Positions 49,479 to 58,606 of a stretch of 64,000 nt of DNA are shown in pieces. The notes beneath the pieces were generated by a model. The model was given only the letters and a program-made list of their open reading frames with translations. It was not told the DNA's origin and did no database searches. The translations under genes were made by a program, and so were the position numbers. Origin of the DNA: Amycolatopsis orientalis DSM 43388 (GTDB lineage: Bacteria > Actinomycetota > Actinomycetes > Mycobacteriales > Pseudonocardiaceae); contig NZ_ASXG01000122.1 in NCBI RefSeq assembly GCF_000411975.1, forward strand, positions 62,001 to 126,000. Direction: 5' to 3'. Numbering within the stretch: the first letter of the stretch is position 1; each line of letters opens with the position of its first letter.

Positions 49479-50900
49479 GTGGAACAAAAATCCGTACGCG
49501 AATCCGTGGTCTCGACGTGGATCAACGACGTCACGCCGAGCCTGTCCGGTCTGATCGCGATCCCCGCGCTGTCCCCGGCGTTCGACGCGGACTGGGCGTC
49601 GACCGGGCATCTCGCCGCCGCCGTCCAGCACGTCAAGGGCTACCTCGAAGGGCGCGACCTGCCGGGCGCGCGGATCGAGGTCGTCGAGCTGGAAGGCCGT
49701 TCCCCGCTGTTGTTCGTCGACGTGCCGGCCACCCCGGGCGCGACCGGCAAGGGCACCGTCTTGATGTACGGCCACCTGGACAAGCAGCCTCCGGTCGGCG
49801 GCTGGTCCGAGGGCCTCGACCCGTGGACGCCGGTGATCCGCGACGGGCGGCTGTACGGCCGCGGTTCGGTGGACGACGGCTACTCCGGGTACGCGGCCAG
49901 CACCGCGGTGGAAGCGGTGCACGCGGCCGGCGGCGAGCACGCGCGAATCGCGCTGCTGCTGGAAACCGGCGAGGAATCCGGCAGCCCGGACCTGCCCGCG
50001 TACCTGGAGCACCTGAGCACGCGGCTCGGCGAAGTCAGCCTCGTCGTGTGCCTCGACGCGGGCGGCATGGACTACGAGCGGCTCTGGCTCACCACCAGCC
50101 TGCGCGGCATGGTGCACCTGACGGTCACCGTCCAGCTCCTCGCCACCGCGCAGCACTCCGGCCTGGCCAGCGGCGTCGTCGCCAGCTCGTTCCGGGTGCT
50201 GCGGCAGCTGCTGGAGCGCATCGAGAACGCGGAAACCGGCGAGATCAAGCTGTCCGAGCTGAACGTCGAGGTGCCGGCCAGCCGTCTTGCCGAGATCGAA
50301 GCGGTCGCGGAAGTGGCTCCGGAGGCACTGCGCACCGCGTTCCCGTTGGTGAGCGGCGGAAAGACGGTGTCCGAGGACGCGCTTGAGCTGTTGCTGAACA
50401 ACTACTGGCGGCCGACGCTGTCGATCATCGGCGGCGAAGGGCTTCCGAAGCCCGCCGAAGCCGGCAACGTGCTGCGGCAGAGCACCACGCTCACGCTCAG
50501 CTTCCGCCTGCCGCCCACGGCGGTCGCGGAAGACGCGCTGGCGGCGATCAAACGTGCGCTCACCACGGACGTCCCGTACGGCGCGAAGGTCACCATCGCC
50601 GACGACCAGCAGGCGGAGAACGGCTGGAACGCGCCCGAGGAAGCCCCGTGGCTCACCGACGCGCTGCGCCGGGTCGACGACGAGGTGTTCGGCCGTCCGC
50701 ACCGCGCCGCGGGCATGGGCGGGTCGATCCCGTTCATGGGCCTGCTCGGCGAGAAGTACCCGGAGGCGCAGTTCCTGGTCACCGGTGCGTGCGGAGCGGA
50801 TTCGAACATCCACGTGCCGGACGAGTGGCTGAACCTGGACTACGCCCAGCAGGTCACCGAAGCGGTGGCGCACCTGCTGGACGCGCACGCCCGCAGCTGA
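49479..50900 (+). CDS. M20-family zinc metallopeptidase (dipeptidase-like)
   Basis: A 473-aa hydrolase from a GTG. Metal-binding residues are seen in MYGHLDKQPPVGGW (His and Asp), GRGSVDDGYSGYA (bridging Asp), ETGEESGSPD (general-base Glu and metal Glu), CLDAGG (Asp) and GGSIPFMG near the end. The inserted dimerisation domain lies at about 200-330. It is likely a cytosolic dipeptidase or aminoacylase-type amidase; the substrate is not clear. A terminator follows seven bases after the stop. Confidence 0.93.
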   Translation: MEQKSVRESVVSTWINDVTPSLSGLIAIPALSPAFDADWASTGHLAAAVQHVKGYLEGRDLPGARIEVVELEGRSPLLFVDVPATPGATGKGTVLMYGHLDKQPPVGGWSEGLDPWTPVIRDGRLYGRGSVDDGYSGYAASTAVEAVHAAGGEHARIALLLETGEESGSPDLPAYLEHLSTRLGEVSLVVCLDAGGMDYERLWLTTSLRGMVHLTVTVQLLATAQHSGLASGVVASSFRVLRQLLERIENAETGEIKLSELNVEVPASRLAEIEAVAEVAPEALRTAFPLVSGGKTVSEDALELLLNNYWRPTLSIIGGEGLPKPAEAGNVLRQSTTLTLSFRLPPTAVAEDALAAIKRALTTDVPYGAKVTIADDQQAENGWNAPEEAPWLTDALRRVDDEVFGRPHRAAGMGGSIPFMGLLGEKYPEAQFLVTGACGADSNIHVPDEWLNLDYAQQVTEAVAHLLDAHARS

Positions 50901-50906
50901 CGTTCC

Positions 50907-50952
50907 CTCGTGAGCGCCTGCGCCGGTTAGAACCGGCGCAGGCACTCACGAG
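50907..50952. terminator. Bidirectional terminator between convergent genes
   Basis: A 22-bp stem (50907-50928 with 50931-50952) with a single G-U pair and core GCCTGCGCCGGTT. The stop codon of the siderophore-binding gene (50946) lies inside the 3' arm. Confidence 0.8.
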
Positions 50953-51959
50953 AACTTGGCCAAGGCGTCGGCGACCCGGGTCTGCTCGGGTGCGAACCGC
51001 TGGTAGGAGAACGGCGTCTCGTTGTTCCACGGGATCAGCCTGCCCGCCTTCACCGCGGGCAGCTGTTGCCAGGTCGGGACGCCGCCGAGCCCGTCCGGGC
51101 CGAGCGACAGCGAACCGCCGCGCGAGTCGTACATGATCACGTCGGCGGAGTACTTCCCGACGTTCTCCCAGCTCACCTGCTCGTAGTAGCCGCCCTGGCT
51201 CTCGTCGGGCTTCTCCGGCAGGACGAAGTGCATCCCCTTGTCCTGGTAGTGCTTCGAGGTCGCGAACTTCGCCGGGTTGGCCACGTACACCGTGTCCTTC
51301 TGCGCGGAGAGCAGCACGACCTTGAGCCCGGCCGTCTTCTTGACCGCTTCGGCGAACTTCGCGTCCGCGGCCTCGTACTTTTCCTTCGCCTGCTGGATTT
51401 CCGGCGTCGCGACGTTCGCGCCCAGCGCCTTCGCCAGCGCCTCGAACTTCGCGATCCCCTGCGGCATCGCGATGTCCTGCAGTCCAATGCCGACACTCGG
51501 CGCGGCCTTGTCCACCTTGTCCGCGATCGTGTCCGGCACGTACCACATCTGCTGCTTCAGGTACATCACGCTGACCAGCAGCTGCGGGTTCAACGACACG
51601 AACTTGTCGAAGTTGAACTCGTTCCAGACGTTGCCCAGCGAGGTCACCGACTTCAGGTCGATGCCGCCGGCCTGCGGGTCGGTCTTGCCGTCCGGGAGCC
51701 GAGACGGGCCGAAGATGCCCACCGATTTCACGCCGAAGTCCCACAGCGCGGCCGCCGCGGTCACCTGCGCGACGATCCGCTCCGGACGCGGGCCTTCGAG
51801 CTTGCGGACGCGGTCGTCGGTGAACGACCACGTCGCGCCGCCGCCGGAAGCCGGCTGGTCGTCTTGGTACCCGCAGGCGCTCAGCAGGCCGAGGGTGCCC
51901 GCGGCTGCGGTGCCGGCGAGAAAACCGCGGCGGGACAGCCGCGCCGGGGAGAGGGTCAT
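50946..51959 (-). CDS. Siderophore/iron ABC transporter substrate-binding lipoprotein
   Basis: A 337-aa FepB/FhuD-type binding protein. The N-terminus combines a Tat signal (SRRGFLAG, residues 9-16) with a lipobox (LLSAC, Cys about 29). The mature domain starts with GYQDDQPASGGG. The long helical backbone (about 165-225) is typical of class III binding proteins. It should capture a ferric siderophore outside the membrane and deliver it to the FecCD permeases divergently encoded next to it. An iron-box-like operator lies in the shared promoter. Confidence 0.92.
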   Translation of the reverse strand: MTLSPARLSRRGFLAGTAAAGTLGLLSACGYQDDQPASGGGATWSFTDDRVRKLEGPRPERIVAQVTAAAALWDFGVKSVGIFGPSRLPDGKTDPQAGGIDLKSVTSLGNVWNEFNFDKFVSLNPQLLVSVMYLKQQMWYVPDTIADKVDKAAPSVGIGLQDIAMPQGIAKFEALAKALGANVATPEIQQAKEKYEAADAKFAEAVKKTAGLKVVLLSAQKDTVYVANPAKFATSKHYQDKGMHFVLPEKPDESQGGYYEQVSWENVGKYSADVIMYDSRGGSLSLGPDGLGGVPTWQQLPAVKAGRLIPWNNETPFSYQRFAPEQTRVADALAKFS

Positions 51960-51991
51960 CGGAACTCCGGAGGATCGGGTGCGGTACGGCC

Positions 51992-52010
51992 TGAGGTTAG
52001 CCTTGCCTTA
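51992..52010. promoter_or_regulatory. Iron box (DmdR/IdeR-type operator)
   Basis: TGAGGTTAGCCTTGCCTTA matches the TTAGGTTAGGCTAACCTAA consensus at 14 of 19 positions. It lies in the divergent promoter between the binding protein and the permease genes. With iron bound, the repressor would shut both off. Confidence 0.75.
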
Positions 52011-52021
52011 GGGTGAATGCC

Positions 52022-53038
52022 ATGGTCCTGCTTGGGGAGCGCGTCACATCCCGGCGCTGGGGCGTCCGCGCGACAGTCCTGGTGGCGGCGCTCGTCGCCC
52101 TGGTCGCGGTGGTGGTGCTGTCCATCGCCTTAGGCTCCAACCGGTTGCCGCTCGGCAGCGTCTGGCACGCGTTGTTCTCCTACAGCGGCACCTTCGAAGA
52201 CGTGGTGATCCGCGACGACCGGCTGCCGCGCACGCTGCTCGGGCTGGCTGTCGGCGTCGGGCTCGGGTTGGCTGGCGCGCTGTTGCAGGCGATCACGCGC
52301 AACCCGGTCGCCGACCCGGGTCTGCTCGGCATCAACCACGGCGCCGCGGTCGCGATCGTCCTGGGCGGCGCGGTGTTCTCGGTGTCCTCGCCGCAGCAGC
52401 TGGTGTGGTTCGCCTTCTTCGGCGCATTGGCCGGAACGGTCCTGGTCACGGTGATCGGCGGCTCGGTGAGCCCGCTGCGGCTGGTGCTCGCGGGGGTCGC
52501 GGTGCAGGCCGTGTTCGTCGGGATCAACCAGGGCATGCAGATGATCAACACGCACAGCCTCGACCAGATGCGGTACTGGCTCGTCGGGTCGCTGGTGAAC
52601 CGGGACCTCGACAGCCTCGCCGGGCTGCTGCCGTTCTTCCTGATCGCGGTGGTGCTCGCCGGAGTGCTCGCCCGGCCACTCAACGCAGTCGCGCTCGGCG
52701 ACGACAGCGCGCGCGGTCTCGGCGCGAACCCGGCGCTGACCCGCGCGGCCGGCATGGTCGCGGTCGGCTTGCTGTCGGCGACCGCGACCGCGGCGTGCGG
52801 GCCGATCGCCTTCGTCGGGTTGATGATTCCGCATGTGGTGCGCGCGCTGGTCGGGCAGGACGAACGGTGGGTGCTGCCGTTGTCCGCGCTGCTCGGACCG
52901 GTGCTGCTGCTCGGCTGCGACGTGCTTGGCCGGTTGCTCGGCGGCAACGGCGAAATCCAGGTAGGCGTGATGACCGACGTGATCGGCGGCCTCGCCTTCG
53001 TGATCGTGGCGCGGCGGCTGAAGGCGGTGCGGCGATGA
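52022..53038 (+). CDS. FecCD-family siderophore permease (first subunit)
   Basis: A 338-aa protein with about ten helices. FecCD landmarks are DDRLPRTLLGLAVGVGLGLAGALLQAITRNPVADPGLLGINHGAAVAIV near residues 65-115, and GPIAFVGLMIPHVVRALVGQDERWVLP, which includes the ATPase-coupling region. I start at the ATG at 52022 with AGGGTGA upstream; an in-frame GTG at 52013 abuts the iron box. The stop overlaps the second permease (ATGA). Confidence 0.92.
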   Translation: MVLLGERVTSRRWGVRATVLVAALVALVAVVVLSIALGSNRLPLGSVWHALFSYSGTFEDVVIRDDRLPRTLLGLAVGVGLGLAGALLQAITRNPVADPGLLGINHGAAVAIVLGGAVFSVSSPQQLVWFAFFGALAGTVLVTVIGGSVSPLRLVLAGVAVQAVFVGINQGMQMINTHSLDQMRYWLVGSLVNRDLDSLAGLLPFFLIAVVLAGVLARPLNAVALGDDSARGLGANPALTRAAGMVAVGLLSATATAACGPIAFVGLMIPHVVRALVGQDERWVLPLSALLGPVLLLGCDVLGRLLGGNGEIQVGVMTDVIGGLAFVIVARRLKAVRR

Positions 53039-54015
53039 GGACGTGGGTGGTCGTCGGACTGTTGACCTTGGCGGCGGCGGTGCTGCTGGTGCTCGCCGTG
53101 GGCACCGGCGATTACGAGATGTCGCCGCTCGAAGTGCTGCGCACGCTCGCCGGATCCGGCACGAAGGCGCAGTACCTGGTGGTCACCGGCCGCCTGCCGC
53201 GCGCGTTGGTGGCGATCTTCGTCGGCATCGCGCTCGCGCTGGCGGGCACGGTTTTCCAGACGGTGACCCGCAACCCGCTCGGCAGCCCGGACATCATCGG
53301 CTTCACCACCGGCTCGGCGACCGGCGGGATCATGATGATCCTGCTGTTCGGCGCGGGCCCCGGGCTGGTCTCGGTCGGCGCGGTCGCGGGCGGCCTGCTC
53401 ACCGCCCTGCTGGTCACCGCGCTGTGCGCGCCGCACGGTTTGCTCAGCTCCCGGCTGGTGCTGCTGGGCATCGCGGTGAGCGCGGTGCTGGGCGGGGTGA
53501 ACAGTTACCTGCTGGTGCAAGCGAAACTCGAGGCCGCGGCACAAGCGGTCGGCTGGCTGACCGGTGATCTGGCGGGCCGTGACTGGAACTACTTCATTCC
53601 GCTGTGCCTGGCCGTCGTGGTGCTCGCGCCGTTCCTCTTCGTGCACCAGCCCGCGCTGCGCATGCTGGAAATGGGCGACGACGCCGCGGTCGCCGTTGGG
53701 GTCGCGGTGCCGCGCGTACGTGCGGTGGTGCTGTTGGCGGCGGTCGCGCTGGCTGCCTCCGCGACCGCCGCGGCCGGGCCGATCCCGTTCGTCGCCCTTG
53801 CCGCACCGCAGCTCGCGCGCCGCCTGACCCAGCGCCCCGGACCGAACCTGCTCGCCTCCGCGGCGATGGGCGCGGTGCTGGTGCTGGCGGCGGACTTCGT
53901 GGGCCAGCGCGTGCTGGACGCTTCACTCCTGCCAGTGGGCGTGGTCGCGGCCGCATTGGGCGGCGGGTACCTGCTGTGGCTGCTGGCGGTTTCGCGCCGC
54001 CGCCAGACCGCGTGA
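53035..54015 (+). CDS. FecCD-family siderophore permease (second subunit)
   Basis: A 326-aa partner with the same fold: GRLPRALVAIFVGIALALAGTVFQTVTRNPLGSPDIIGFTTGSATGG and GPIPFVALAAPQLARRLTQRPGPNLL. The start ATG overlaps the first subunit's stop. The pair forms the heterodimeric channel. No FepC-type ATPase gene follows; the next gene is convergent and its stop is directly adjacent (54015|54016). The system must therefore borrow an ATPase encoded elsewhere. Confidence 0.92.
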   Translation: MRTWVVVGLLTLAAAVLLVLAVGTGDYEMSPLEVLRTLAGSGTKAQYLVVTGRLPRALVAIFVGIALALAGTVFQTVTRNPLGSPDIIGFTTGSATGGIMMILLFGAGPGLVSVGAVAGGLLTALLVTALCAPHGLLSSRLVLLGIAVSAVLGGVNSYLLVQAKLEAAAQAVGWLTGDLAGRDWNYFIPLCLAVVVLAPFLFVHQPALRMLEMGDDAAVAVGVAVPRVRAVVLLAAVALAASATAAAGPIPFVALAAPQLARRLTQRPGPNLLASAAMGAVLVLAADFVGQRVLDASLLPVGVVAAALGGGYLLWLLAVSRRRQTA

Positions 54016-54858
54016 CTACGCCATCCGAGTCAGTTCCACTGAAACATCCAAAGTGGACTGACTGGCTCCGGTGAAGATGCCCTTCAACGGAGCCACATCC
54101 GCGTAGTCCCGGCCGGTCGCCACCCACACGTGCCGCGGTCCGACCGGGATCGCGTTCGTCGGGTCGTGCGCCCACCAGCCGCCGGTCCACACGTCGACCC
54201 AGGCGTGGCTTTCACCCTCCACCTTCTCGCCGAGCTTGGCCTCCGGCTTGGTGTGCAGGTACCCCGAGCAGTACCGCGCCGGAATGCCGATCGCCCGCAG
54301 CATCACCAGCGAAACGTGCGCGAAGTCCTGGCACACGCCCTCGCGCGCCCGCCACGCATCGGTCGCCGTGCTGTGCACGCCGGTGGTGCCGGGTTGGTAC
54401 TTCAACTGCTCGTTCACCCAGCCGCAGATCGCGAGGACCGCGTCCGCCGGGTCGAGTCCTTTGCGCAGTGCACGGGCCTGTTTGGACAGTTCCTGGTCGT
54501 TCGGCGTGTACGGCGTCGGCGTCAGATATTCCGTGCGCTGATCGCGGACGGTCTCGCTCTTCAGGTCCTTCCACGTCGCCGAGCGCACCGGTTCCGCTTC
54601 GTCCGCGGTCTCCACCACGGACGTCGCGAGCACGGTGAACTCGGTGTGCGGCGCGTGCAGGTCGAACGACGTGACGTCGGTGCCCCAGTAATCGGTGTAG
54701 CGATAGGCCCGGGTGGCCGGGGTGGTTTCGATGCGCGTGGCCAAAGTGGTCTGCCGCCGGTCCGAACGCGGGGTCAGCCGGGCCTCGTTGTACGACTGGG
54801 TGGCCGGCGTCGCGTACCGATAGCCGGTGCGGTGCGTCACCCGCAGTTGCCAGCTCAC
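54016..54858 (-). CDS. Transglutaminase-like cysteine peptidase family protein
   Basis: A 280-aa protein with a Bact_transglu_N domain (about 1-85, RVTHRTGYRYATPATQSYNEARLTPRS) and a transglutaminase core. The catalytic triad is visible: Cys in REGVCQDFAH, His in ESHAWVDVW and Asp in WAHDPTN. The start is a GTG at 54858 overlapping the alpha-E gene stop. It belongs to a three-gene operon with ATP-grasp and alpha-E proteins that is thought to make or modify a small peptide; its true reaction is unknown. Confidence 0.92.
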   Translation of the reverse strand: MSWQLRVTHRTGYRYATPATQSYNEARLTPRSDRRQTTLATRIETTPATRAYRYTDYWGTDVTSFDLHAPHTEFTVLATSVVETADEAEPVRSATWKDLKSETVRDQRTEYLTPTPYTPNDQELSKQARALRKGLDPADAVLAICGWVNEQLKYQPGTTGVHSTATDAWRAREGVCQDFAHVSLVMLRAIGIPARYCSGYLHTKPEAKLGEKVEGESHAWVDVWTGGWWAHDPTNAIPVGPRHVWVATGRDYADVAPLKGIFTGASQSTLDVSVELTRMA

Positions 54859-55805
54859 AGAGACACCTCCGCACCGCTCCACGCCACCCACGGCGACGTG
54901 TGGAAGTACTGAATGGACACTGCTTCCCCGACTTCCTTGATCGCTTCCTGCAGTCCGCGCAGCCGTCGCGGCAGGTCGTCCAGCAGTGCCGCGGGGTGGA
55001 GGAATTCCAGTTCGCTGCGGGCTCGGCCGAGCAGCCGGACGGCCTCGGACTTTTCGTTGCCTCGCGCGTTGATTCCCGGATCCAGCTGACGCAGGCAGTC
55101 CTCCGCTTGGCGCAGCGCGTGGAACACCGAACGCGGGAAAAGCGTGTCCCTCAGCAGGAATTGCACCACGCGCGCCGCGTCAAGTGCGCCGCGGTTCGTC
55201 CGCAGGTACGTGTCCTGCGCGCCGGCGGAACGAAGCACGGTCATCCAGCCTGGCGAGGAGGCGCGGTCGGACACTCGTGAAAGCAGCAAGCGCACCACCA
55301 TGTCCGCGCGTTCGACCGATCGGCCGAGCACCAGGAACAGCCAGCCGTCGTCCCGGCTCATCGTGGAATCGGCGAGCCCGGCGAACATCGCCGCCCGTTC
55401 CTCCACAAAGGACAGGAAGGCGTGCGGTCCGGCGCGGCGGGCGTACCGCTGGCGGTCCGGGACCGCGTTCCACGTCGCGTTCAGGCACTCCCAGAGTTCG
55501 GTCGAGACCACCTCGCGCGCGCCGCGGGTGTTCTCCCGGGCGGAGTTGATCGAGCCGACGATGGACGACGGATTGTCCTGCGCGTAGGCGACCAGCTCGG
55601 TCAGCTTCCACACGTCGAGCGCCTCGCCCGCGTCGAACGGAATGCCGAGCACGGCGAGCAGCTGGCGGCTGACGTGGTCCGGATCGACGCTCGCGTCTTC
55701 CAGCAGCTGATGCACCGAGACGTTCAGGATGCGGGAGGTGTCGTCGGCGCGTTCGACGTAACGGCCGATCCAGTACAGCGACTCCGCGTTGCGGGCCAGC
55801 ATCAT
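54855..55805 (-). CDS. Alpha-E domain protein
   Basis: A 316-aa all-helical protein. Its start MMLARNAESLYWIGRYVERADDTSRIL is characteristic of the alpha-E (DUF403) family, with a central YARRAGPHAFLSFVEERAAMF and a second LFLVLGRSVERADM repeat. The family always accompanies a circularly permuted ATP-grasp ligase and a transglutaminase-like protein. No catalytic residue is established; a scaffold role is likely. The gene is 12 bp after the ATP-grasp gene. Confidence 0.92.
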   Translation of the reverse strand: MMLARNAESLYWIGRYVERADDTSRILNVSVHQLLEDASVDPDHVSRQLLAVLGIPFDAGEALDVWKLTELVAYAQDNPSSIVGSINSARENTRGAREVVSTELWECLNATWNAVPDRQRYARRAGPHAFLSFVEERAAMFAGLADSTMSRDDGWLFLVLGRSVERADMVVRLLLSRVSDRASSPGWMTVLRSAGAQDTYLRTNRGALDAARVVQFLLRDTLFPRSVFHALRQAEDCLRQLDPGINARGNEKSEAVRLLGRARSELEFLHPAALLDDLPRRLRGLQEAIKEVGEAVSIQYFHTSPWVAWSGAEVSL

Positions 55806-55817
55806 GATTTCCCTCCC

Positions 55818-57479
55818 TCAGCTCTGCTGTTGCTGTTGTTGCTGCTGCGACGTGGAAAGTTCCGGACCCTGCTCCGCGGCGACACCGTCCACAACGGACA
55901 CGTCGCCGAGCGCGGGCCGGTCGAGTTCCTGCTCCGAGGTCGAAGACCGCGACGCGAGCACCCAGGTGTCTTTCGAGCCGCCGCCCTGCGACGAGTTGAC
56001 CACGAGACTGCCCTCGGGCAGTGCGACCCGGGTGAGCCCGCCGGGCAGCACGAAAATGTCCTTGCCGTCGTTGACCGCGAACGGCCGCAGGTCCACGTGC
56101 CGCGGCGCGAGCCGGTCGTCCACCTTGGACGGAACGGTGGACAGCTGCACCACCGGCTGCGCGATCCAGCCGCGCCGGTTCGCGCGCACCTTGCGGCGCA
56201 ACGCGTCGAGCTCCTTTTTGGACGCGTCCGGGCCGAAGACGATGCCGTATCCGCCGGAGCCCTCGACCGGTTTGATCACCAGTTCGTCGGCGTGCTGCAG
56301 GACGTAGTCGAACTCGTCGGGCAGCCAGCAGCGGTAGGTGTCCACATTGGGCAGAATCGGCTTCTCGTTCAGGTAGTAACGCACCATCTCCGGCACGTAG
56401 GTGTAGACGAGCTTGTCGTCGCCGACGCCGTTGCCGACCGCGTTCGCCACCACCACGTTGCCCGCGCGGGCCGCGTTGAGGATGCCGGCGACGCCGAGCA
56501 CCGAGTCCGGCCGGTGGTGCACCGGGTCGAGGAAGTCGTCGTCGATCCGCCGGTAGATGACGTCGACTTGCCGTTCGCCCTCGGTGGTGCGCAGGTAGAC
56601 CACATTGTCGCGGCAGAACATGTCGCGGCCTTCGACCAGCTCCACGCCCATCAGCCGGGCGAGCAGCGAATGCTCGAAGTAGGCCGAGTTGTAGACGCCC
56701 GGAGTCAGCACGACGACCATCGGGTCCGCGACGTTCGGCGCGGCCGCCGCTCGCAGTGCGCGAAGCAGATGTGACGCGTAGTCACCGACCGGCCGGACCC
56801 GGTGCCGCGCGAACAGGTCCGGGAACACGCGTGCCATCGTGCGGCGGTTCTCCATCACGTAGGACACGCCGGACGGGTTGCGAAGATTGTCCTCCAGGAC
56901 GCGAAAGGTGCCCTCTTCGTCGCGGACGAGGTCCACTCCGGACACGTGGATCCGCACGCCGTTGGGCGGTTTGATCCCGTACGCCTCGCGGTGGAAGTGC
57001 TCGCACGAGGTGATCAGCCGGCGCGGGAGCACGCCGTCGCGCAGGATCTGCCGGTCGCCGTAGACGTCGGCGAGGAACGCCTCCAGCGCGCGGACCCGCT
57101 GGGTCACGCCGCGTTCGAGCCGGGTCCATTCAGTCGCCGGGATGACGCGGGGCACGAGATCGAGCGGAAACGGCCGTTCCTGGCCGGACAGCGAGAACGT
57201 GATCCCCTGGTCCACCATCGCCCGGTCCAGCGCCTGCGAGCGGTTGGTGAGGTCGCTGGCGTCGAGCGCGGCGATCGAGCCGTACAGCGCCCGGTACGGG
57301 GCGCGGACCGTGCCGTCGGGCGCGAACATCTCGTCGTACGCGCCGGCGTGCGGCCGCTCCGGGGCGAGGTAGCCGTCGAACTGCGCGCCGGGCCGGGCCG
57401 CGCGGCGGCCTTTCACCGTTCGCGCACGTCGTCCGGCTGGCGGCAGCCGGGGTCCGGGGTTGCTGTTCATGGGGGACAT
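55818..57479 (-). CDS. Circularly permuted ATP-grasp protein with a polyglutamine tail
   Basis: A 553-aa ligase-like protein. Conserved blocks are GITFSLSGQERPFPLDLVPRVI, EDNLRNPSGVSYVMENRR, VVVLTPGVYNSAYFEHSLLARLMG, NAVGNGVGDDKLVYTYVPEM, KPVEGSGGYGIVFG and the Mg-ATP region VVNSSQGGGSKDTWVL. It is expected to form an amide bond using ATP in the peptide-forming operon shared with the alpha-E and transglutaminase genes. The C-terminus ends in eight consecutive Gln residues then Ser, encoded by mixed CAG/CAA codons, an unusual tail. Starts at 57479 or 57470 are both possible. The 148-bp gap to 57628 is a divergent promoter. Confidence 0.93.
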   Translation of the reverse strand: MSPMNSNPGPRLPPAGRRARTVKGRRAARPGAQFDGYLAPERPHAGAYDEMFAPDGTVRAPYRALYGSIAALDASDLTNRSQALDRAMVDQGITFSLSGQERPFPLDLVPRVIPATEWTRLERGVTQRVRALEAFLADVYGDRQILRDGVLPRRLITSCEHFHREAYGIKPPNGVRIHVSGVDLVRDEEGTFRVLEDNLRNPSGVSYVMENRRTMARVFPDLFARHRVRPVGDYASHLLRALRAAAAPNVADPMVVVLTPGVYNSAYFEHSLLARLMGVELVEGRDMFCRDNVVYLRTTEGERQVDVIYRRIDDDFLDPVHHRPDSVLGVAGILNAARAGNVVVANAVGNGVGDDKLVYTYVPEMVRYYLNEKPILPNVDTYRCWLPDEFDYVLQHADELVIKPVEGSGGYGIVFGPDASKKELDALRRKVRANRRGWIAQPVVQLSTVPSKVDDRLAPRHVDLRPFAVNDGKDIFVLPGGLTRVALPEGSLVVNSSQGGGSKDTWVLASRSSTSEQELDRPALGDVSVVDGVAAEQGPELSTSQQQQQQQQS

Positions 57480-57627
57480 CCTGGCTTACCGCGCCGGGCG
57501 GCCGGGACACCCGTCTTCCGGCAAGTCCTGTGCGAAACTTCCCCGTGACGCAGCAGTGCTGGGCATACCCGCTCGCGAGTGGCAATATGCCAGCTCTCAG
57601 CCCTTGAGAACTACGAGGAGTGACGAA

Positions 57628-58563
57628 GTGGCCCGAGGACAGCAAATGAAGGCACTCGCCCTTCTCCCCGCTTTCGCGCTGGTCGGCATGACGATGGCGT
57701 GCGGCGCGGGCGGCAACGGATCTGGCGGCACCGACGCGGGTTCCAGCCAGGCTCCCGGCGGCACCGAAAGCGCGCCGACCGCGCAGAAGGACGCGGCGCT
57801 GGCCGCGCAGGTGCCCGCCGACATCAAGGCCGACGGCAAGATCGTGGTCGGCCAGGACCAGACCTACCCGCCGAACGAATTCGTCGAAAACGGCAAGGCG
57901 ACCGGCTTCGACGTCGACCTCGGCACCGCGATCGGCCAGGTGCTCGGCGTGCAGACGGAGTTCCAGAACTCGGCGTTCGACGGCATCATTCCCGGTATTT
58001 CGGCGAAGAAGTACGAAATGGGCATCTCGTCGTTCACGATCAACGCCGAGCGGATGCAGACCGTCGACATGATCTCGTACTACCGCGCGGGCACCTCGCT
58101 CGCGGTGCTCAAGGGCAATCCGGACAAACTGTCGGTGGACGACCTGTGCGGCAAGAACGTGGCCGTGCAGAAGGGCACCACGCAGGTCGACGACCTCGGC
58201 AAGCGCAACACCGCGTGCACCAAGGCGGGCAAGCAGCCGATCAACATCACCCAGTTCCAGGCGCAGACCGACGTGAACCTGGCGCTGACCGCGAAGCGCG
58301 TGCAGGCCGAGCTGGCCGACTCGCCGGTGATCGACTACGCGGTGAAGCAGACCAACGGTCAGCTGGAGGCCGCGGGCGAGCCGTACGACACCGCGCCGTA
58401 CGGAATCGTGCTGCCGAAGGGCAGCGGCGACTTCGCCAAGGCGGTGCAGGGTGCCGTGCAGAAGCTGATCGACACCGGAATCTACAAGAAGATCCTGGAC
58501 AAGTGGGGCTTGTCCGGTTCCGGGGCCATCACCAAGTCGGAGATCAACCCGTCCGCTTCCTGA
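57628..58563 (+). CDS. Polar amino acid ABC transporter substrate-binding lipoprotein
   Basis: A 311-aa binding protein from the GTG at 57628 with GAGGAG upstream. A signal peptide leads to the lipobox GMTMAC (Cys near 25), then a Gly/Ser/Thr linker. The type 2 periplasmic fold starts at GKIVVGQDQTYPPNEFVENGKATGFDVDLGTAIG, with the NSAFDGIIPGISAKKYEMGISSFTINAERMQTVDMISYY signature. It resembles glutamate/glutamine or other polar amino-acid binders. It leads a three-gene importer operon. Confidence 0.94.
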   Translation: MARGQQMKALALLPAFALVGMTMACGAGGNGSGGTDAGSSQAPGGTESAPTAQKDAALAAQVPADIKADGKIVVGQDQTYPPNEFVENGKATGFDVDLGTAIGQVLGVQTEFQNSAFDGIIPGISAKKYEMGISSFTINAERMQTVDMISYYRAGTSLAVLKGNPDKLSVDDLCGKNVAVQKGTTQVDDLGKRNTACTKAGKQPINITQFQAQTDVNLALTAKRVQAELADSPVIDYAVKQTNGQLEAAGEPYDTAPYGIVLPKGSGDFAKAVQGAVQKLIDTGIYKKILDKWGLSGSGAITKSEINPSAS

Positions 58564-58606
58564 CGCATCCGGACGTTTCCTGAAGAAATTGAGGACGTAG
58601 TTACTC

